64,000 bases of DNA, from the IMG/VR virus record IMGVR_UViG_3300028840_001395, positions 248,001 through 312,000 of that record; one strand, written 5' to 3'. Shown here in pieces: positions 55,848-64,000 of the stretch. Origin of the DNA: a virus. The notes under the pieces are model-generated. The model was not told the origin of the DNA. It did no database searches and saw only the letters and a list, made by a program, of their open reading frames with translations. The translations under genes and the position numbers were made by a program. How positions within the stretch are numbered: position 1 is the stretch's first letter; the number at the start of each line of letters is the position of its first letter.

Positions 55848-58765
55848 CTCGCTTCCAGTTCCTTCATGTCATCTTCGTCCAGGGCATCGCCCACGGATTC
55901 CTTCTGCTCCGTGGTCATCGGCACCTCGTAGCACGTCAGGATGCGCCGACAAGGCCACTCTACCCGTGAGAGGAACATCTCAAAGGGCTTCTGGTCACGC
56001 GATTTCAGGCACTGGAACTGAACACGGTTCTGGTCACGGAGGTCATCATCGACCCAGGAGGAAGTCACAATGTCAGCCGAGTTGTGCGACAACAACGGCC
56101 CCGTCTGATACTCGTGATCCCCCTCCACCTCCAAGTCCATGACCGGAGCATCAATCCCGGTGTCCCGAACCGACTCAACCTGCATTACCTGAAGCTCCAA
56201 GAGCTTTTCCAGGAACCGCGTATCCTCGTTGTCGATGCCATCCTCGGTGGCTGCCTGGAGAAGCGTCTCAATAGCCCCGCGAGGCACAAGACCCGTCCGC
56301 TTGACCTTCCGGGGGTTGTTGTAGAACGCCCGCTTGAAGCGCGTCTGCGGACTCCCAGGGGGGTGGATGAGCTTGTAGACCCGCAGGAACGTCTCGGGAA
56401 CCGGGTAGACCTGCTTGTCACAGGGGGTCTGCTTGAGCGAGTCCCACACCAGACCCATCTTGGCATCTTCAGTGAAACCGATCTTCTCCAAGAATCTCCG
56501 ACGACCCTCACGGGAGACCACCCGCAACGTGTAACCGCCGTAGGTCTTCCCGGTCTTCTTCAAGGAGGTCTCGTTGTAAGACAGGTGGGAGTCGATACCA
56601 AGACCCGTCAGGAGCATCTGAATCTGACGGAGGAAGGACTCACTCGCCTCCTTCATCTTGAGGCCAATGATGTTGTTCTTGTTGACCCACCCGTCCGTGT
56701 CGAAAAGACCCCGCAGGTAGGCGCATACCGTGCTCTCTGTCCCTTGCAGGATGCACTCCGGGACATCTCCTGCCCGCTGACCAGCGACCTGCTCGAACCA
56801 TCGCTTCAAGGGCTTCGACCACTTCACCAGATCGAAAGACCCAGGGCGAGAGGGGCTTTCCAGGAGAGGAAGCTCGTGACCGAACGTGGCCTGGAAGGCG
56901 TACCGGATGGCTTCCCGAACCTGCATCTCCAGCCGGTTCCCAGTCCACGCGAGACCGCCCGAATGAACCTTCCCATCACCATCCCACGCGCCGAGGAGGT
57001 AGGCTAAGGTGGGGGTGGTGGAGAATGGGGCGTCCAGTTCACCCTCCCCCTTCCGACCCACCAGGGTCTCATACCTCCCAGCTTCAAGATCCGGGAGCCG
57101 GGTATCCTCTTGCGCCCATCGAGAGCCCCCCTGGGACGATGCAAGATAATCCTCAGAGGTCAAATCCCGAACAGCCTTCCATCCCAACAACCCGTCCTGA
57201 ACCACCCGGACGCGATGGGGGGCAGTAGCCTCCAGGATGGAACCCCGACTGGTCTTGACCTCCCAGATACGCCGAACGCCGTTATCGAACTTGTTCAGCA
57301 CCTTCTTCCACCCACCGGAAGACCACACCGAATCCCCGATACTTATGTCCCCGATGTTAATGTAACCCCTCAAAGAAGTGACGTAAGTGCTTGAAATCCT
57401 TACACAACGCTCTGCCTCGTTAGCGTAGCTCAAATGGGTCAGGTCGTAGCTCGCCGTGCCGGTCTTCTCCTTGCGCTTGGTCGCGGCCTTGTAGCCCTCA
57501 CGGTTGATCTGGAACAAGGCGATGACGGCCATGCCCATTCCCCGCTGGAAGCTCATCGCCAGGCGCTTGCAGTCACGGATGATCTCATTGAGGCGTTCCG
57601 TCGTGCTCGACACCCACTTGCGAGGGGCCATCAGCCCAACGTGGTCGATGTAGATGGACGAGAACGGAGACTTCGAGTAGACCAACTCGGCCCGGTGCCG
57701 GAGGTCAGCCATCGTGAAGTCGGCCTTGTCCGGGTCAGCGACCTCGATGTGGATCTTGCCGAAGTTCCGGGGGTCGGGCCACGGGGTGTTGTTCTCGGAG
57801 TCGAGGGTGTGAACCATCTGCTTGCCCATGAAGTCTGGCTTTACGAAATCCGCCAGGAACTTCTTGGCGTTCGGATGGAACTCATCCAGCGTGCCGTCTC
57901 GGACGTTCGTGTAGGGCAAGCCCACGCTGTCGTTGGGGTGCTTCTGCAAGCCCAGCTTGTAGCGGATCTCCTTGAACTTGGGATGCTGGCTGTGCATGGC
58001 GAACAAGATGCGACGGCATTGCTGGTAGGGCATCTCCAGGGAGAAGATCAGGCTGCTGTGGTTGTAGAGGATGGCCTGGTTGTAGGCCCAGTTGAGCATG
58101 AACGTGGACTTCAACCCACCCGTGAACCCCGCGTGTATCCACAGCTCGTTCCGCTTGGCTCCGTTGAGGGCGGAGTCCATCTGGGTCAGGCCCGTGTGCT
58201 GGCCAATGCCCGCCAGGGGATCAGCCTCGACCCGCTCATACTCCGCCATGAAATCCTCGCCGTCCTGGGTGACTTCGCCCGAGAGGCGACCACCAAGCGT
58301 CGGGGCCACGATGTCGTGGCTCTCATCGAGGATGTGGTGAATGGCGGCATACGGCCCCTGAATGACCTTCTCTTCCTTGCCGTCCGTGACCTTGATGCCC
58401 TTGCCCAGGATGTCCGCTGCCTTCTTGAGAAGCTCGCTCACGGCCCGGACGCGGCGCTCCTCGGCTTTGGCTTCGAGGCGGGTCTTGAAGTTGCCGTCGA
58501 TCAGGACGGGAAGAACCTCAAGGGCCTTGACCCGGTTGACGACCGTTTCTTCCTTCTTGATGGTGAAGTGGGTGACTATGGCGTTGATCTCGGGCACATG
58601 GTTGTGCGTCTGGACGAACTCCTGGATGAACGTCCAGATGATCACGTCGTCGGGAACATCGAACTCCAGCCGGGACTCATGCAGAATCCTGAAGTTCCGC
58701 AGGAGGTGGGTGGCGTCGTCGTCCTTGGCGTTGACGATGAACGTGGAACGCAGGAGGGACTTCAC
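55844..58765 (-). CDS. DnaB-type replicative helicase with intein
   Basis: 973 residues from GTG 58765 (GGAGG six bases upstream, GTGA overlap). The extein is about 531 residues. It has an N-terminal helical domain, a P-loop region HAGFTGGLKSTFMLN (213-221, GGLKST instead of GxGKS/T), the Walker-B-like SSIYIDHVGLM and the DnaB H4-like motif LTHLSYANEAER/SADIVTSSWVDDD. The intein at residues 454-895 splits that H4 motif. The C-terminus is acidic. It is the ring helicase that unwinds DNA ahead of the family A polymerase. The loader-like gene directly upstream supports this. Confidence 0.9.
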   Translation of the reverse strand: MKSLLRSTFIVNAKDDDATHLLRNFRILHESRLEFDVPDDVIIWTFIQEFVQTHNHVPEINAIVTHFTIKKEETVVNRVKALEVLPVLIDGNFKTRLEAKAEERRVRAVSELLKKAADILGKGIKVTDGKEEKVIQGPYAAIHHILDESHDIVAPTLGGRLSGEVTQDGEDFMAEYERVEADPLAGIGQHTGLTQMDSALNGAKRNELWIHAGFTGGLKSTFMLNWAYNQAILYNHSSLIFSLEMPYQQCRRILFAMHSQHPKFKEIRYKLGLQKHPNDSVGLPYTNVRDGTLDEFHPNAKKFLADFVKPDFMGKQMVHTLDSENNTPWPDPRNFGKIHIEVADPDKADFTMADLRHRAELVYSKSPFSSIYIDHVGLMAPRKWVSSTTERLNEIIRDCKRLAMSFQRGMGMAVIALFQINREGYKAATKRKEKTGTASYDLTHLSYANEAERCVRISSTYVTSLRGYINIGDISIGDSVWSSGGWKKVLNKFDNGVRRIWEVKTSRGSILEATAPHRVRVVQDGLLGWKAVRDLTSEDYLASSQGGSRWAQEDTRLPDLEAGRYETLVGRKGEGELDAPFSTTPTLAYLLGAWDGDGKVHSGGLAWTGNRLEMQVREAIRYAFQATFGHELPLLESPSRPGSFDLVKWSKPLKRWFEQVAGQRAGDVPECILQGTESTVCAYLRGLFDTDGWVNKNNIIGLKMKEASESFLRQIQMLLTGLGIDSHLSYNETSLKKTGKTYGGYTLRVVSREGRRRFLEKIGFTEDAKMGLVWDSLKQTPCDKQVYPVPETFLRVYKLIHPPGSPQTRFKRAFYNNPRKVKRTGLVPRGAIETLLQAATEDGIDNEDTRFLEKLLELQVMQVESVRDTGIDAPVMDLEVEGDHEYQTGPLLSHNSADIVTSSWVDDDLRDQNRVQFQCLKSRDQKPFEMFLSRVEWPCRRILTCYEVPMTTEQKESVGDALDEDDMKELEAR
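56081..57406 (-). other. Intein in the DnaB-type helicase gene
   Basis: 442 codons, starting with Cys454 (CVRISSTYVTSLRGYINIGD) and ending GPLLSHN before Ser+1. It has a canonical C-terminal His-Asn. Two LAGLIDADG-type motifs are present (LAYLLGAWDGDGKV and CAYLRGLFDTDGWV), so the homing endonuclease may be functional. The insertion site, between NEAER and SADIV in motif H4, is a known hot spot for helicase inteins. Confidence 0.88.
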
Positions 58766-59646
58766 TTCCCACCTCCATTCTTCGGCTTCCAGCCACGACT
58801 CTTGGACTCTTTTCGTGGCAGTCGATGTTCCTCGTAGGCCTTGAACCCGTCGTCATCCACTTCCGTCTCGGGGGTGTCGGCTTCGCCTTCACCTTCGGGG
58901 GCATCATCGCTGATGGTCATCATCTGAACGCCTGTCGCCTGGTTGGACACGGGCTTGGGCTTGGCCCGTTCCAAGGTGATGTGCTCCCAGTCTTCCAGGA
59001 AGTCCTCGACCTGGCCGCTATACGACCGATGACCATCTTCGAGCACGTTGGTCGGTTGATCCGTGATCCAGGTCGGCTTGCTCTCCTGCTCCCGCAGGAG
59101 GAGAGCCTCCATGAAGACCTCGGGCATCGCCGCGTTCCGGGCAGCCTTGACCCCCAGCCGGATGATGAGCAACTCCGGCGGCACTGCGATGTCCGACAGC
59201 GCCATGAACTTGCCCGACACCTGAGCCTTCCGCATCTGGTCAATGTCCGGGTCCAGCACCTCGATGCCCCGAGACAACCACGCATCCATCAAGTCCGCGT
59301 CCGACACGACCACGAAGTTCCATCGCGGCCCCATCCGACTGGCGACCTTCTTCAGATGAGACTTGAACTTCGGCGTTGAGCCGGTTATCCACAGGTTACC
59401 CCCCTCTTTTCCACAGAGGGGCGACTTCTTGAGGGGTTCGGCACGGGAGAGGCTTTTCCATCCTCTCTCCATGTTGAACACGAGGTCGCGGACGAGGACA
59501 CAGCTACAGGGCTGGGTGATCTCTCCCACCGCGAATGGCGGGAGCTGGTCACGCGGGACGGGTACTACTCCTCGACCTCGGCACTCGGGGCAGTCGGGCT
59601 TGCCATCACCTTCGGGATAGCTGCTCTCCAGTTCCTTCTCGGCCAT
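58762..59646 (-). CDS. DnaC-like helicase loader with degenerate P-loop
   Basis: 294 residues from ATG 59646. An N-terminal zinc-like site (CPECRGRG...PCSC, about 18-47) precedes an AAA+-like core. The P-loop is altered (LWITGSTPKFKSHLKK, with FKS for GKS), followed by NFVVVSDADLMDAW, a Walker-B-like strand (PPELLIIRLGVKA) and a sensor-like TWITDQP. The C-terminus is an acidic low-complexity tail. The layout and the position directly upstream of the helicase suggest helicase loading. ATPase activity may be lost or unusual. Confidence 0.7.
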   Translation of the reverse strand: MAEKELESSYPEGDGKPDCPECRGRGVVPVPRDQLPPFAVGEITQPCSCVLVRDLVFNMERGWKSLSRAEPLKKSPLCGKEGGNLWITGSTPKFKSHLKKVASRMGPRWNFVVVSDADLMDAWLSRGIEVLDPDIDQMRKAQVSGKFMALSDIAVPPELLIIRLGVKAARNAAMPEVFMEALLLREQESKPTWITDQPTNVLEDGHRSYSGQVEDFLEDWEHITLERAKPKPVSNQATGVQMMTISDDAPEGEGEADTPETEVDDDGFKAYEEHRLPRKESKSRGWKPKNGGGK

Positions 59647-59647
59647 G

Positions 59648-61273
59648 CTAGTTCCCCGCCGCCTCACGGGCATCGTCCCGGAGGGCATTGAACAGATCAG
59701 AGATGTCGTTCTCGACCTCGATCACCAGGTCGTCACCCTCGCCCTTGATGCGCTTCCCCAGCACCGCCTCCACGAGCGTCATCTTCCGGCTCAAGACCTC
59801 CATGACCCGGTGGTCAACTGTCCGGCGACGCTTCCCTCTGGAGATCAGGTGGATGACGTAGCACTTGTCATGGACGGAACCAATGCGAATCATGCGCCCT
59901 ATCAACTGAAGGAAGTCACCCGCCGACCAGGGCGTATCGTAGCACACCAGGGCCTTGGCCGCTTGCAGATTGATGGACTCGCTGCCCGCCGTGGTGATGC
60001 AGCAGACCCGCACGTCCGAATCAGGGTTCTGGAACTTCTTCATCGCCTTGTCGCGCTGATCTTCGTTCTCGGTGCCGGTGATGCGGACAGCTTCGATCTT
60101 GCTCTTTTTCAGGATGGGCATCAGGATGTCCACCATCTTCCGGAACCGGGTGAAGATGATGACCTTCTCTTCCGCGAAGTCGCCCTCGGTCAGCAACTCA
60201 AGGAGGGCCTCGACCTTCGATGACTTGCCATCACAGTCGATCAGCCCCAGGTCGTCCACGATCTCCTGACAGTAGGCGATGGCCGTGAGCTTCGTGACCT
60301 CCTTGACCAGTGCCTCGCCGGTCTCATCGTCCATGCCCATCTCCAGCAAGCCGGAGAGGGCCTCGGCGTACTTGTCCTCCTGTGCGGGCGACATCGTGAC
60401 GGTGATGGTCTTGCTGGTGAGGGAAGGAAGCTCGGAGGCGACCTGGTGCTTCGGGCGACCGATGAAGTAGGGGTCGATGACCTCCTTGAACTCACGAATC
60501 TTCTGCGGGGCGTAACCGACGATGACGGGAACCTGACGATTGCTGCGGGGGAGCCTCTGCATCCGGGTCAGGCAGTAGTAGAGCATGAACTGGTTGGCTG
60601 TCATGCCGAAGAGACCAGGCATCACCACCTGGTAGATGCCGTAGCCCTCCATCAGATGATTCTTGATCAGCGTCGCCGTGAGCCCCCACGTCCTGTCCGA
60701 CTGAGACGCCATGTGAGCGCAGACCTGGTGAACCTGGGTGCGGGGGTTCTTGAAGGCGGTGGCCTCGTCGCAGACGAAGATGTAGCCGCCCCACTTCTGC
60801 ATCTTGGTGAAGTCCTGCACTGCCGAGCGGTAGCCCATGATCATCACGGTCGGGCCGGTCGCGTCAGTCCAAAGCTGCCGGGCCTTCTCCCGCTGCTTCG
60901 GGGTGCCCTTGCAGAGAACGACCTTGACTCCCAAGGTGAACTTGGCGAACTCCCGCATCCACTGCTTGGTCGCACTCTTGGTGGTCAGGACGATGACCTT
61001 GCGGTTGGGGTCTTTCTCCCAGATATAGCAGAGGGCAGCGATGGTCTCCAGCGTCTTGCCCAGGCCCGTGTCGTCACCCAGGACGAACCGCTTCATCAGG
61101 ACTAGATGGAGGATGCCCTGAACCTGGTAGTAGCGCACCTTGAGGGGCTTCTCCTGGCCGTCGAAGTCGGTGAATGTCTCCTTGAGGTGCTTGGTCGGGC
61201 GGAGCTTGAGGTCGTCGCGTTCCCGAAGGCCCTTGAGCTTGGTGTGGACTGCTTGAAGCTGGGGGTCACTCAT
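59648..61273 (-). CDS. SF2 helicase, SNF2-like
   Basis: 541 residues from ATG 61273. N-lobe motifs: RYYQVQGI (Q-like), VLGDDTGLGKTLETIAAL (Walker A), VIVLTTKSATKQWMREF (Ia) and FVCDEATAFKNPRT (DEAT box for DEAH/DExx). C-lobe motifs: KVIIFTRFRKMVDIL, VRITGTENEDQRDKAM and VCCITTAGSESINLQAA then WSAGDFLQLIGRMIRIG. This is the full seven-motif SNF2-type helicase set. It probably remodels protein-DNA complexes or aids recombination and replication. It sits upstream of the loader-like gene with a 1-nt gap. Confidence 0.9.
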   Translation of the reverse strand: MSDPQLQAVHTKLKGLRERDDLKLRPTKHLKETFTDFDGQEKPLKVRYYQVQGILHLVLMKRFVLGDDTGLGKTLETIAALCYIWEKDPNRKVIVLTTKSATKQWMREFAKFTLGVKVVLCKGTPKQREKARQLWTDATGPTVMIMGYRSAVQDFTKMQKWGGYIFVCDEATAFKNPRTQVHQVCAHMASQSDRTWGLTATLIKNHLMEGYGIYQVVMPGLFGMTANQFMLYYCLTRMQRLPRSNRQVPVIVGYAPQKIREFKEVIDPYFIGRPKHQVASELPSLTSKTITVTMSPAQEDKYAEALSGLLEMGMDDETGEALVKEVTKLTAIAYCQEIVDDLGLIDCDGKSSKVEALLELLTEGDFAEEKVIIFTRFRKMVDILMPILKKSKIEAVRITGTENEDQRDKAMKKFQNPDSDVRVCCITTAGSESINLQAAKALVCYDTPWSAGDFLQLIGRMIRIGSVHDKCYVIHLISRGKRRRTVDHRVMEVLSRKMTLVEAVLGKRIKGEGDDLVIEVENDISDLFNALRDDAREAAGN

Positions 61274-61339
61274 CGTGGCTGTCTCCCATCCCGAGAGGGC
61301 TTTGTCCTTCTACACTATACGGGCAGGGAGAGTACCGGG

Positions 61340-61885
61340 TCAGGAGATGATTTTGTTGAAAACGAGATCCATGAGGTTGCTGTGGGTGTAGAGCAGCTTC
61401 GACCGCAGCGAGTCCTTGAAGATGTAGTCCAGCACCGAGAGCGCCTTGCCCTTCGGGGTAGCAGGCGAAGCCTTCGCCCAGGCCCGAGAGTACTTCTTGA
61501 GCAGCTTCATGTATTCTCGGAGCAGGATGGACGCGAACCGGGAACGCCCCCACAGAGCGAACTTCTGAATGGTCGTATTCACGGCGTTTTCGCTGCCCAG
61601 AGTGGAGGGAATCTGCAAGGCGCTCATGTAGCGAGGCACCTTGATAGCATCGATCATGACCTTGAGCATCGTGTAGACCGCACTGGTGTCCTGCTTCGAC
61701 ATCCGGGGCCAGTTGGGCTTCTGCTCGAAGAGAACGTAGTAGAGGTAGGGGAGATACTCCGACTCCAGGCCGTTCTTGTTGGCGATCTCGATCAAGGCCT
61801 GCTGGATGGTCGGAGCATGAGCGAGAATCGCGTTCGTGAAATCCTCGCCCAGTGCAGCCAGCACCTTCTCTTCTTCAGGTCTCAT
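61340..61885 (-). CDS. Helical phage protein of unknown function
   Basis: 181 residues from ATG 61885 (TGATG overlap). Almost entirely helical, with clusters of basic and aromatic residues (YLPYLYYVLFEQKPNWPRM and RFASILLREYMKLLKKYSR). No motif recognised. It lies between the SF2 helicase and a peptidoglycan-binding protein. Confidence 0.55.
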   Translation of the reverse strand: MRPEEEKVLAALGEDFTNAILAHAPTIQQALIEIANKNGLESEYLPYLYYVLFEQKPNWPRMSKQDTSAVYTMLKVMIDAIKVPRYMSALQIPSTLGSENAVNTTIQKFALWGRSRFASILLREYMKLLKKYSRAWAKASPATPKGKALSVLDYIFKDSLRSKLLYTHSNLMDLVFNKIIS

Positions 61886-62643
61886 CAGTCTCCCACGTCC
61901 AGAATGACCCGACCCGGACCTTCCACGGTCAATGTCGCTCCCTGGGTCGTCTTGGTCACCTTCACCCCACCGAAAGAAGAGACCGTCAGCTTCCGGCCAG
62001 GCAACGCGATGTGCCCGACCTGTCGGGGCTGTATCTCGACTCGGGGTACGTCCATCCCTTTGAGATGCTCCAGCACCTTCGGGAACGCAGCCCGTTTGAG
62101 TCCGAGCATGTCGATGCACTCGGTTGTCCGAGGGCCGATGACCCCATCCACGGGTCCGCAGTTCCGACCAACCCGATGAAGCTGGGCCTGCACGAATCTC
62201 TCTTCGGCCTTGTCGCCCTTCCAGACCCCGGCATCCACCTGGGCAGCACAGCACATCGAGGGCCACGCCAGATGGCCACGCCCCTCGGACATGAGGCGGT
62301 CATAGACGATGCGCCACAGCCCGCAGAAGTGGAACACGTCGTCTGCACCCGACCCGGCCAGGGGATAGCGGTTCCAGGGGGTGAACCCGAGCGGAACAGC
62401 ATGACCCCAGGCTGCATTGAGCGCCTGCTGGGGGCCAGCACCCTCCTGGTGGAGTCGGAGCACCACCTGACGGCCTGCCTGGCAGAGGGAGAGAGGGCCT
62501 TCCGGGGGCGGCACGGCTGGTGGAGCCGGGATGAGACTCACCCGCCATCCATTCTCGGTGGCGTTCTCCTCCAGGGTCTTGAGGGCTTCGATGGTGTCCG
62601 CAGCGAGGGCTACCCCTTTGTGGTTGTAGAGTTGCTCTCGCAT
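61885..62643 (-). CDS. Protein with peptidoglycan-binding-like domain
   Basis: 252 residues from ATG 62643 (GGAGG six bases upstream). The N-terminal part has a Cys/Trp/Gly-rich segment (SLCQAGRQVVLRLHQEGAG, then AWGHAVPLGFTPWNRYP). Residues about 148-190 (RFVQAQLHRVGRNCGPVDG then GPRTTECIDML) follow the peptidoglycan-binding domain 1 pattern (V-Q-x-x-L...G-x-x-x-G-P-V-D-G-x-x-G-P-x-T). The end is a strand-rich tail. A cell-wall-binding lysis or tail function is likely, but no catalytic wall-lytic motif is visible. Confidence 0.6.
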   Translation of the reverse strand: MREQLYNHKGVALAADTIEALKTLEENATENGWRVSLIPAPPAVPPPEGPLSLCQAGRQVVLRLHQEGAGPQQALNAAWGHAVPLGFTPWNRYPLAGSGADDVFHFCGLWRIVYDRLMSEGRGHLAWPSMCCAAQVDAGVWKGDKAEERFVQAQLHRVGRNCGPVDGVIGPRTTECIDMLGLKRAAFPKVLEHLKGMDVPRVEIQPRQVGHIALPGRKLTVSSFGGVKVTKTTQGATLTVEGPGRVILDVGD

Positions 62644-62685
62644 CACGGGCCTCCAATCAGGTGCGGCTGATAGGCTAGCTACCGC

Positions 62686-63414
62686 TCACACCTCGATGAC
62701 CTTCTTCCAGTCGAACCCAGCGTTCTCCTCCCGCCGGAGATAGCCGAACGGGTTGCAGATGAGCCGAGTCTTGCCGATGGTGAAGTCGTGGGAGTCGTGG
62801 GTGTGACCGTAGACCCAGACTTCGGGCTGGGCCTCCCGGATGACCCCCTCCATGTCACAGGTGAAGAAGTAGTTCAAAGGCTCACCCTTGAACCGAGGGT
62901 GACTCCCCTTGGGCGTCGGGACGTGATGCGTGACCACGATGTCGTCCGACTGGACAGTTTCCGCGAGAAACTGGCGCGAAGCCTGATTAAGTGCCGGGAA
63001 CCAGTCGGTGAACCCTCCGTTGATGATATGGAAATCATTGAGCCTTACGCGATAGGGGTGAGATTCTGGTTTGTCCTCGAACCAGAGAGTGCAGCCAACA
63101 AATCTCTGACCCTCGATGGTCACCGTGTCGTTCTCAAGGACGTGGAGGTTGGGGAGTTCCTCCTGTGCCCTTTGGAGGATACCAAGGATGCCCCGGCGGG
63201 TCGAGTGATAGAACTCGTGGTTCCCCATCACGTACACGACATGCGGCACCCGCTGACAGAGAAGGGTCAGGCAGTATCCGAGGTTGAAGTGGATACCCAA
63301 GTCCCCGGCAATGACCAGGACATCGGTGCCATCGAGAGGGATCTCATCGCAGAAGTACTTTCCCCGATCATGGTGGAATTCTGCGTGGATATCGCTCACG
63401 ATTTGGACTCTCAT
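62686..63414 (-). CDS. Calcineurin-like metallophosphoesterase
   Basis: 242 residues from ATG 63414 (AGGAGG five bases upstream). The five signature blocks are present: VSDIHAEF (D-x-H), VIAGDLG (GD), VYVMGNHEFYH (GNH), VVTHHVPT (H) and VYGHTHDSHD (GHTH). The family hydrolyses phosphate esters or cyclic nucleotides and includes phage enzymes that act on nucleic-acid ends or signalling nucleotides. The substrate is not evident. A -10-like TAGAAT (63431-63436) precedes it, suggesting its own start of transcription. Confidence 0.85.
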   Translation of the reverse strand: MRVQIVSDIHAEFHHDRGKYFCDEIPLDGTDVLVIAGDLGIHFNLGYCLTLLCQRVPHVVYVMGNHEFYHSTRRGILGILQRAQEELPNLHVLENDTVTIEGQRFVGCTLWFEDKPESHPYRVRLNDFHIINGGFTDWFPALNQASRQFLAETVQSDDIVVTHHVPTPKGSHPRFKGEPLNYFFTCDMEGVIREAQPEVWVYGHTHDSHDFTIGKTRLICNPFGYLRREENAGFDWKKVIEV

Positions 63415-63496
63415 GTCGGCCTCCTCGACCATTCTACCCTATCGAGAGCAATAAAGCGTCTATGCTCGGGTATCAGTGAGACTTGAGGAGAGGGCA

Positions 63497-64000
63497 ATGA
63501 ACAAGCCGAACGCCAAGCGGGTCAGCAAGCGATACCTCAAGGGCACCATGAAGCGGACGGCTGCCCCCAGAGGGGGAGGCGGTCGTGTCACCCCGAAGAT
63601 GATGGTGGACTTCATCAACTTCGAGGTAGCCCTCGCCACCTACATCCGGTGGCTCGTCAACCAGGACAAGAAAACTGACCCCCTGGCCGCCGAGGGAAAG
63701 GCCATCCTCCGCAAGATCTTTGGCAGGGCCGTCTCCGGCATGGAGAAATACCTGGAGAGCGTGGCCCTTGAAGCCAATCTCAAGCAGATCGGCATGGCGT
63801 ACCGGAAGGCCCGTCGAGGGAAGGACGTTCGTGCCGTCCGGCTGCACGCCGAGTTCTACTCCACCCTCCTGCCCTGGCTCAAGAAGAACCAGAAGCTCAA
63901 GACCACCCTGGATGACCAGCAAGCCGTCGATCTGGCCCGTCGCATCGCCCGTATCTGTCAGGAGGAGGGTCTCGAATCCAGACTGAACCAGGCGGCAGGC
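63497..64000 (+). CDS. Partial basic protein with N-terminal KRVSKRYL tag, runs off the right edge
   Basis: 168 codons visible from ATG 63497 (GAGGAGAGGG upstream), no stop before the end. It begins MNKPNAKRVSKRYLKGTMKR, a variant of the RVAARYL tag, then a Gly/Arg-rich stretch and long helices (FGRAVSGMEKYLESVALEAN) with many Lys/Arg. A virion or DNA-binding protein is plausible. Confidence 0.6.
   Translation, partial: MNKPNAKRVSKRYLKGTMKRTAAPRGGGGRVTPKMMVDFINFEVALATYIRWLVNQDKKTDPLAAEGKAILRKIFGRAVSGMEKYLESVALEANLKQIGMAYRKARRGKDVRAVRLHAEFYSTLLPWLKKNQKLKTTLDDQQAVDLARRIARICQEEGLESRLNQAAG

Noticed and set aside
1-64000. CRISPR array, insertion sequence or diversity-generating retroelement
   Set aside because: No regularly spaced repeats, no transposase and no reverse transcriptase were found.

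Overview
The window is a continuous stretch of a GC-rich tailed-phage genome. It carries tail-spike and fibre genes, holin- and lipoprotein-type lysis candidates, a phage replication set (family A polymerase, DnaB-type helicase, loader, SF2 helicase, CHC2 zinc-finger protein) and several DNA methyltransferases. It has no rRNA, no ordinary metabolism and almost no space between genes. Most genes lie on the minus strand and are coupled by ATGA, GTGA or TGATG overlaps. I see no terminase, portal or major capsid gene, so this is part of a larger genome. The host is not identifiable from the sequence; lipoprotein and holin genes imply a bacterium.

Layout: 1-3.1 kb holds small, probably early genes (receiver-like domain protein, zinc-ribbon proteins, unknowns). 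3.1-4.25 kb holds a divergent promoter pair, about 600 nt of strongly structured DNA that reads as a large noncoding RNA, and a small basic Cys/His protein on the plus strand. 4.25-21.3 kb is a virion and adsorption region: Dps-like protein, DUF5872/DUF5824-like protein, and eight spike or fibre proteins that fall into N-terminal anchor families. 21.3-26.2 kb is an early, divergently transcribed host-takeover island: ADP-ribosylglycohydrolase on one side, and an AcrVA2-like protein, a deoxyribosyltransferase-Nudix fusion and a degenerate glutamine-synthetase-like protein on the other. 26.5-30.6 kb holds a DUF2325-like protein and two tandem methyltransferases. 31-41.9 kb holds another spike, structural and lysis-type genes, a DnaQ-like exonuclease and scaffold-like proteins. 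41.9-63.4 kb is replication and DNA modification, with a second early plus-strand operon at 45.87-47.09 kb, a papain-like protease and a pyruvoyl-dependent arginine decarboxylase. A plus-strand gene runs off the right end.

Three things stand out. First, a beta-class DNA methyltransferase appears to be broken into separate genes: a catalytic N-half (48904-50909, itself carrying an intein and a frameshift) ends exactly where the target-recognition region should start. That recognition-like module then occurs four times in tandem at 52885-55847, only once attached to a SAM-binding domain. Second, a structured RNA locus sits at 3208-3800 under its own promoter. Third, seven copies of one promoter architecture, (T/G)CTTA(T/C)-17 nt-TAGTCT, mark the putative early units, including the RNA and the island carrying the AcrVA2-like gene. 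A short peptide tag, R-V-A-A-R-(Y/W/F), recurs at the ends of several probable virion proteins.

Both frameshifts (near 50780 and 55680) would be repaired by one extra base, so either sequencing error or genuine decay is possible.
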